A stretch of 64,000 bases of DNA. It comes from Bacteroidota bacterium (GTDB lineage: Bacteria > Bacteroidota > Bacteroidia > AKYH767-A > 2013-40CM-41-45). Position 1 is the first letter of the stretch, and every line of letters starts with the position of its first letter. This document shows positions 59,575-64,000 of this stretch, one piece after another. The position numbers were made by a program, and so were the translations under genes. The notes under the pieces were generated by a model. The model was not told the DNA's origin, made no database searches, and saw only the letters and a list, made by a program, of their open reading frames with translations. The stretch lies in the NCBI GenBank assembly GCA_016713765.1, contig JADJON010000001.1:1736001-1800000 (forward strand). The letters run 5' to 3'.

Positions 59575-61059
59575 ATGAAGAAAAATCTACTGTTCAGCGC
59601 ACTATTGCTTTTATCAGGCAAGGCGCTACTTGGTCAGTGCCCTAACGACAACACCGCTTACCTGAGTGGCGCTGCGCCCACGGTTGTGGGAAACTCGGTA
59701 GTTGCCCAGCAGACCTGGGCGGGTGAGTTCAACCGGGTCACCGGCATGGTAGCCGGGAACACCTACCGAATTTCCACCTGCAGCACCGCTACCTTCGATT
59801 CGGAGATCACTATTTACCCTGCCAATGGCGGGTCTCCGGTCGGCTACGACGACGACGGTTGTGGTGTTGCCGGCGGACCATCTTCCATCGATTTTGTGCC
59901 TGCGGTGACCGGTGACTATGACATCCTCCTCGATCAGTTTCAATGTCAGAATAATCAGATCGATATGGATGTGACGATCACGCTGATCGCTACCGGTGGT
60001 GGTAGTTCCAATCCTCCCGATTTGACCATTCCGGTTGTTGTCCATGTGGTTTACAACACCGCCGGTCAGAACATCAGCGATGCGCAGATCGCCTCTCAGT
60101 TAGAAGCCCTGAATGCCGATTACCGAAAGATCAATTCCGATCTCTCGTTGGTTCCTTCTGTGTACCGAAGCCTGGCAGCCGACTATAAGATCGAGTTCTG
60201 CCTCGCCGATCGTGATCCATCCGGCGCTGTTACAAACGGCATAACACGGACCCAGACGTCCATCACCGAGTTCGGGCCCGATAACCTGATGAAGTCCGCA
60301 GCATCGGGTGGCCATGACCCTTGGAATCCTCAGAAGTATCTGAATCTATGGGTTTGCAATCTCGGAGGTGGATTGTTGGGTTACGCCCAGTTCCCTGCCG
60401 ATCTTGCTACCTCACCTCAGACCGATGGCGTGGTGATCGGGTACACCTATTTTGGAACGATCGGTACGGCAACTGCTCCATTCAATAAAGGACGTACCGC
60501 GACGCACGAAGTCGGCCATTGGCTGAATCTCCGGCATATCTGGGGTGATGATGTTTGTGGTGATGATTTTGTCGGCGATACGCCGACTCAGGAGGCTTCG
60601 AATGCGCAATGTCCTTCCTTCCCGCACGTGACGTGTTCAAATGGTCCCAATGGCGACATGTTCATGAATTTCATGGACTATGTGGACGACGCCTGTATGC
60701 AGCTATTTACCGAAGGGCAAAAAACCAGGTCCTGGGCCAGTATCAACCTGACCCGTTCCCAGTTGGCCACCTCTCAGGGGTGCAGTACCGTGGGCATAGA
60801 CGAACAGGTGCTTACTCCCGTGCGGATCTTTCCGAACCCAACGGCTGGAGTTATTCGCATAGATGCATCCGCATTGCCGGGGCGTCGCATCCTGATCGAT
60901 CTGCTGGACGTTACTGGTCGGCAATTGCTGCCGCAAGTCGAAGTGGATGGAATTGAACAATCGCTGGACCTCAGCTCCTTTTCGAATGGACTCTATCTGC
61001 TCCGTCTTTCCGGAGGGGATGGAAGTACGTTGGTGCATCGAATAGCACTGGAGCGATAA
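59575..61059 (+). CDS. Secreted M43 zinc metalloprotease with PPC-like and T9SS domains
   Basis: The 494-residue protein has a signal peptide (1-20), an N-terminal pre-peptidase-like beta domain with four Cys (about 22-138), and the M43 catalytic domain. The zinc site is H311-E312-x-x-H315-x5-H321 and the Met-turn is M-F-M-N-F-M-D-Y-V. The C-terminal R-I-F-P-N-P-T-A-G to R-I-A-L-E-R is a type A sorting domain for type IX secretion. The catalytic domain closely resembles that of the protease at 11487, for example N-I-S-D-A-Q and G-G-G-L-L-G-Y-A. The domain before it differs, so the two are shuffled paralogues. The small gene 10 bp upstream may supply the missing propeptide. Confidence 0.93.
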   Translation: MKKNLLFSALLLLSGKALLGQCPNDNTAYLSGAAPTVVGNSVVAQQTWAGEFNRVTGMVAGNTYRISTCSTATFDSEITIYPANGGSPVGYDDDGCGVAGGPSSIDFVPAVTGDYDILLDQFQCQNNQIDMDVTITLIATGGGSSNPPDLTIPVVVHVVYNTAGQNISDAQIASQLEALNADYRKINSDLSLVPSVYRSLAADYKIEFCLADRDPSGAVTNGITRTQTSITEFGPDNLMKSAASGGHDPWNPQKYLNLWVCNLGGGLLGYAQFPADLATSPQTDGVVIGYTYFGTIGTATAPFNKGRTATHEVGHWLNLRHIWGDDVCGDDFVGDTPTQEASNAQCPSFPHVTCSNGPNGDMFMNFMDYVDDACMQLFTEGQKTRSWASINLTRSQLATSQGCSTVGIDEQVLTPVRIFPNPTAGVIRIDASALPGRRILIDLLDVTGRQLLPQVEVDGIEQSLDLSSFSNGLYLLRLSGGDGSTLVHRIALER

Positions 61060-61096
61060 ACAAAAAGAGCGGAGAACTTTCTCCGCTCTTTTTGTT
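61059..61096. terminator. Bidirectional terminator between M43 protease and aminotransferase
   Basis: A perfect 17-bp inverted repeat (61059-61075 with 61080-61096) has a 4-nt loop and A/T runs at both outer ends. It overlaps the last base of the protease stop codon. Confidence 0.92.
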
Positions 61097-61111
61097 TTCT
61101 CCGGGCTCTGA

Positions 61112-62338
61112 TCAGGCCAGGTTGCCCGCTGCCATCTTCTTTTCTACGCGGCCGGGGTAAACACGTAATGCTTCTTCGAGGCATTTCATGGCATTCTTCA
61201 GTGAGTCCAGATTGAGTACGTAAGCGATACGAACTTCGTCTGTACCCAAATCGGGACGAGAGTAGAAGCCGGTGGCAGGCGCCAGCATAACGGTCTGATT
61301 CTGCCAGGAAAATGATTCCAGTAACCATTGACAAAACTTGTCTGCGTTGTCGATAGGAAGACGTGCGATGCAGTAAAATGCTCCACTCGGTTTGGGGCAG
61401 TATACGCCGTCCATCTGGTTGAGCGCGCTGACTACAAAATCCCGTCGGGCAACGTATTCCTTTTTGACTTTGGTAAAATATTCGTCCGGTGTGTCAATTG
61501 CCGCCTCGGCAGCCACTTGTCCAAATGTAGGAGGACTGAGACGTGCCTGGGCGAACCGAAGGGCGGTAGCCTGAAGGTCCTTGTTGCGGGTGATCAGGGC
61601 TCCGATTCTGGCACCACAGGCGCTGTAGCGTTTCGAAATGGAATCAAGCATGACCACGTTCTGCTCGATGCCTTTCAGGTGCATGACGGATGTGTATTGT
61701 TTGCCGTCGTAACAGAATTCACGGTAGACCTCATCGGAGAACAGCCAGAGGTCGTGCTTTTGCACGATGTCCCGTAGCGATTCGAGTTCTTCCTTCGAGT
61801 AGAGGTACCCGGTCGGATTGTTCGGATTGCAGATCATGATTGCCCGTGTTTTCGGGCTGATCAGTTTCTCGAACTCGGCAACTGGAGGAAGGGCGAAGCC
61901 GCTTTCGATGGTTGAACGGATGGGTACTACCTTGACATGTGCCTGGGTGGAAAATCCGTTGTAGTTGGCATAGAAGGGTTCCGGAATGATGATCTCATCG
62001 CCTTCGTCGAGACAGCTCATCATGGCGATCTCGATGGCCTCCGAACCTCCGGTGGTGATCAGGATGTCGGTGTAGTCGAGTTCAATCTGGTACCGCTTGT
62101 AGTAGGTAGTGAGTTTCTTCCGGTAGGACTCAATGCCGGCAGAGTGGCTGTATTCGACGACTTTCGGCGCGAAATGATGAATGGCATCCAACATGGAATC
62201 CGGCGTCTCGATGTCCGGTTGACCGATGTTTAGATGATAGACGGTGCGCCCTGCTTTTTTAGCTTGTTCAGCAAAGGGTACCAGTTTCCGGATAGGAGAA
62301 GGCGGCATGGATGCGCCTTTCGTTGAGATCTTCGGCAT
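61112..62338 (-). CDS. Class I/II PLP-dependent aminotransferase
   Basis: The 408-residue enzyme has the fold-type I pattern of AspC/AlaT-like transaminases: H-L-N-I-G-Q-P-D-I-E-T-P, I-C-N-P-N-N-P-T-G-Y with the substrate-binding region, D-E-V-Y-R-E with the PLP Asp, and S-I-S-K-R-Y-S-A-C-G with the Schiff-base Lys. V-R-I-A-Y near the C-terminus has the carboxylate-binding Arg. The substrate pair (aspartate, alanine or aromatic amino acids with 2-oxoglutarate) cannot be fixed. The gene follows the DUF1573 unit but a terminator at 62352-62378 separates them. Confidence 0.92.
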   Translation of the reverse strand: MPKISTKGASMPPSPIRKLVPFAEQAKKAGRTVYHLNIGQPDIETPDSMLDAIHHFAPKVVEYSHSAGIESYRKKLTTYYKRYQIELDYTDILITTGGSEAIEIAMMSCLDEGDEIIIPEPFYANYNGFSTQAHVKVVPIRSTIESGFALPPVAEFEKLISPKTRAIMICNPNNPTGYLYSKEELESLRDIVQKHDLWLFSDEVYREFCYDGKQYTSVMHLKGIEQNVVMLDSISKRYSACGARIGALITRNKDLQATALRFAQARLSPPTFGQVAAEAAIDTPDEYFTKVKKEYVARRDFVVSALNQMDGVYCPKPSGAFYCIARLPIDNADKFCQWLLESFSWQNQTVMLAPATGFYSRPDLGTDEVRIAYVLNLDSLKNAMKCLEEALRVYPGRVEKKMAAGNLA

Positions 62339-62351
62339 GGAAGCGGGAAAT

Positions 62352-62378
62352 AAAAAAGCCCTCCTTGTGGGAGGGCTT
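62352..62378 (-). terminator. Intrinsic terminator after the DUF1573 genes
   Basis: A 9-bp stem AAGCCCTCC/GGAGGGCTT with loop TTGTG is followed by a T-run when read on the minus strand. It ends the three-gene DUF1573 unit just before the aminotransferase start. Confidence 0.85.
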
Positions 62379-62398
62379 AAAATTAGGAATTTCCCTGA

Positions 62399-62842
62399 TT
62401 ACTTGGTCTCAGCCGGTTTTTCCGGTGCTTCGACGTTTCCTTTAAGGTGCAACACCTTTTGTCCGCTTTTGGCATTGGAGGTGATGGTAATGGTCTTGTC
62501 TTGCATACCCATTTTGCCGGTCGAGTTGAACTCGACATGGATGGTTCCTTTCGCGCTTTTTGCGATCGGCTCTTTCGGATAAGAAGGTACGGTGCAACCA
62601 CAGGAGCCGTGCGCTTCGGTGATGATCAAAGGATCCTTACCGGTATTGACGAAGTTGAAGTCGTAGGTAACCTTATCTCCTTGCTTGATGGAGCCGAAGT
62701 TGTACTCTTCCACGTCGAATTTGAAGTCAGCCGCGTTCTTGTTGTCGACAGCTGCAGCCGAAGATGCCGGAGCTGCCGGAGTTTGTGCTTGAGCAGCCGC
62801 CACGAACAGGAACATGCTGACTGCCAGGATCGCTTTTTTCAT
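62399..62842 (-). CDS. DUF1573 exported protein (third of three paralogues)
   Basis: The 147-residue product has a signal peptide (cut after A-A-Q-A-Q), an Ala-rich linker, and one DUF1573 immunoglobulin-like domain. Its core is V-E-E-Y-N-F-G-S-I-K-Q-G-D, then F-V-N-T-G-K-D-P-L-I-I and G-S-C-G-C-T-V-P-S-Y-P-K-E-P-I. The C-x-C pair is conserved in the family and may bind metal or form a disulfide. Function is unknown. It is the last gene of a unit of three paralogues. Confidence 0.9.
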   Translation of the reverse strand: MKKAILAVSMFLFVAAAQAQTPAAPASSAAAVDNKNAADFKFDVEEYNFGSIKQGDKVTYDFNFVNTGKDPLIITEAHGSCGCTVPSYPKEPIAKSAKGTIHVEFNSTGKMGMQDKTITITSNAKSGQKVLHLKGNVEAPEKPAETK

Positions 62843-62877
62843 TGGTTGTTTAATTATGTGGTTGGTTTAGGGTGAAC

Positions 62878-63330
62878 TTATTTCGTTGGTTGTGCGGCCG
62901 GTTGTTCTACCGGTTTGTCCACGGTGCCTTTCAAATGCAACACCATCGGATTTTGCTTCGCGTTGGAGGTGATGGTTACCGTGCGATCCTGCACTCCCAA
63001 CTTACCGGTCGAGTTGAACGTGACCTTGATCGTGCCACTCTGTCCTTTCATGATCGGTTCTTTCGGCCACTGCGGAACCGTACAGCCGCAGGATGCCTGG
63101 GCGTTGGTGATGATGAGGGGTTCGTTTCCGGTGTTGGTGAAGGTGAAATCGTAGGAAACGGTTTGGCCCTGCGTGATCGTACCAAAGGCGTATTCGTCCT
63201 TCTCAAAGGTGAATTCGGCCTGATTGGATGCGTTACCGATGTTGTCGAGCGTCTTCTTTTCGGTTTGAGCGAAGCTGGAAGTGGTCGACAATGTCAGCAG
63301 GAAAGCAAAAATTGCGGTGATCTTTTTCAT
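62878..63330 (-). CDS. DUF1573 exported protein (second of three paralogues)
   Basis: The 150-residue product has a signal peptide (cut near S-S-F-A-Q) and the same DUF1573 domain: E-K-D-E-Y-A-F-G-T-I-T-Q-G, F-T-N-T-G-N-E-P-L-I-I and A-S-C-G-C-T-V-P-Q-W-P-K-E-P-I. The C-terminus is Pro/Gln/Ala-rich. It lies 24 bp after the first paralogue and 35 bp before the third, so co-transcription is likely. Confidence 0.9.
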   Translation of the reverse strand: MKKITAIFAFLLTLSTTSSFAQTEKKTLDNIGNASNQAEFTFEKDEYAFGTITQGQTVSYDFTFTNTGNEPLIITNAQASCGCTVPQWPKEPIMKGQSGTIKVTFNSTGKLGVQDRTVTITSNAKQNPMVLHLKGTVDKPVEQPAAQPTK

Positions 63331-63354
63331 AGTGGATGAGGAGGGTTGATCGAA

Positions 63355-63831
63355 TTATTTCGAGTTTTCAAGCGGCATACCGCCGGTCTTCTTGAACGGC
63401 ATTGCCTGATCGGAAGTTTCTTCAGAAGCTTCAACAACTCCTTTTATGGTCAGGACTTTGGTATCCGTTTTTCCGTTCGAGTTGATGGTTACCGTTTTCG
63501 TGAAGGCGCCGACGCGTTTGGTGTCGTAATGAACCTTGATCACCCCGGTTTGTCCTTTCATGATCGGCTCTTTCGGGTAGGTAGGTACGGTGCAGCCGCA
63601 ACTTCCCTTGGCGTTGGAGATGATCAAAGGTTCTTTGCCCGTATTTTTGAACTTGAACTCACAATTGCCGTCCGCTCCCTGTTTGATGGTGCCGTAATCG
63701 TGTGTTTCATTTTCAAACGTGATTTCCGGTGCGTTAGGGTTATCGGCTTTGGGGGCTGGAGCTGCATCCTGCGCCTGGCTGGTCAGCGCCAGTAAGAACA
63801 TGATGCACAGCGAAGTAGTTATTTTTTTCAT
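63355..63831 (-). CDS. DUF1573 exported protein (first of three paralogues)
   Basis: The frame is open to 63918, but the ATG at 63831 begins the signal peptide (M-K-K-I-T-T-S-L-C-I-M-F) and lies just downstream of a -7 box, giving 158 residues. The DUF1573 core has H-D-Y-G-T-I-K-Q-G and G-S-C-G-C-T-V-P-T-Y-P-K-E-P-I. A distinct C-terminal tail with E-E-T-S-D-Q-A-M-P-F is absent from the other two copies. It heads the three-gene unit. Confidence 0.9.
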   Translation of the reverse strand: MKKITTSLCIMFLLALTSQAQDAAPAPKADNPNAPEITFENETHDYGTIKQGADGNCEFKFKNTGKEPLIISNAKGSCGCTVPTYPKEPIMKGQTGVIKVHYDTKRVGAFTKTVTINSNGKTDTKVLTIKGVVEASEETSDQAMPFKKTGGMPLENSK

Positions 63832-63849
63832 AGTGATAGCGGGTTTACG

Positions 63850-63857
63850 CAAAGATA
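63850..63857 (-). promoter_or_regulatory. Putative -7 element of the DUF1573 operon
   Basis: TATCTTTG on the minus strand matches TAnnTTTG and ends 18 nt before the ATG at 63831. This also argues against the longer frame starting at 63918. No -33 TTTG at good spacing was found. Confidence 0.45.
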
Positions 63858-63945
63858 CGGATTGAGGCTTTGGCGCGGTCTTATTGCAAATCCTTTGCCA
63901 AAAGTAATCAGGCTGCAATGAAGTCAGTATTAACGAGGGAATGGC

Positions 63946-63953
63946 TAATTTTG
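63946..63953 (+). promoter_or_regulatory. Putative -7 element of the tRNA-Gly gene
   Basis: TAATTTTG matches TAnnTTTG and ends 9 nt before the tRNA start, a normal distance for a tRNA with a very short leader. Confidence 0.5.
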
Positions 63954-63962
63954 TACTGAACA

Positions 63963-64000
<38 letters not shown>

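Noticed and set aside
63355..63918. Longer start for the first DUF1573 gene
   Set aside because: It would put 29 random-looking residues before a clear signal peptide and place the start upstream of the -7 box.

Overview
The window is chromosomal DNA of a member of the Bacteroidota with moderately high GC for the phylum. The evidence is the type IX secretion C-terminal sorting domains (a YPNP-type start) on two metalloproteases, a giant SprB-repeat surface protein, DUF1573, DUF3667 and DUF3467 proteins, promoters of the TTTG-N19-21-TAnnTTTG type, and the conserved order tuf-trnW-secE-nusG-rplKAJL-rpoBC. The futalosine-pathway enzyme MqnA indicates menaquinone-based respiration. I cannot place the organism below phylum. 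No phage, insertion sequence, CRISPR array or rRNA gene was found.

Layout. 1-6451 (minus): most of a giant secreted CUB plus SprB-repeat protein that runs off the left edge and is broken by one in-frame TGA. 6862-8336 (plus): malate dehydrogenase and a small aspartic protease. 8342-10646 (minus): three lipoprotein genes, one a cytochrome c/beta-propeller fusion. 10797-12776 (plus): RluE and a secreted M43 metalloprotease. 12839-23312 (minus): eight tightly packed genes, tetR-tolC-adaptor-RND-adaptor-FtsX permease-ATPase-mqnA, that is two efflux systems sharing one TolC-like channel. 23541-25759 (plus): purB and a glycosyltransferase. 25943-32694 (minus): a LutA-like protein, a UMF1 transporter, DUF3667, hemE, a BamA/TamA-like barrel and ung. 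32868-36735: a 44-residue lipoprotein, OsmC, a surface protein, lipA, gap and a small basic protein. 36845-50715: one long expression cluster starting from a consensus promoter, with four tRNAs, tuf, a tandem array, trnW, secE, nusG, rplK, rplA, rplJ, rplL, rpoB and rpoC, ended by a strong terminator. 50771-57877: DUF3467, a membrane protein, a glutathione peroxidase, a patatin/barrel fusion, a BtuF-like protein, a PLP/CBS enzyme and a LolC/E permease. 57934-61059 (plus): a NamZ-like protein, a propeptide-like protein and a second M43 protease. 61112-63831 (minus): an aminotransferase and three DUF1573 paralogues. 63963 to the edge: a partial tRNA-Gly.

The most unusual element is at 38740-39135, between tuf and trnW. 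Six head-to-tail 66-bp units each copy the first part of the adjacent tRNA-Trp gene, with the AATT of the D-loop replaced by an 18-nt self-complementary insert. With its flanking bases this makes a perfect 20-bp palindrome. The units fall into two blocks of three by spacer type, which indicates stepwise tandem amplification. Other points of note are TAnnTTTG elements 4-8 nt before several start codons (probable leaderless mRNAs), a cluster of GAAAC/GTTTC motifs at the efflux operon, a detached propeptide-like gene next to an M43 protease, and several perfect inverted repeats in regulatory positions.
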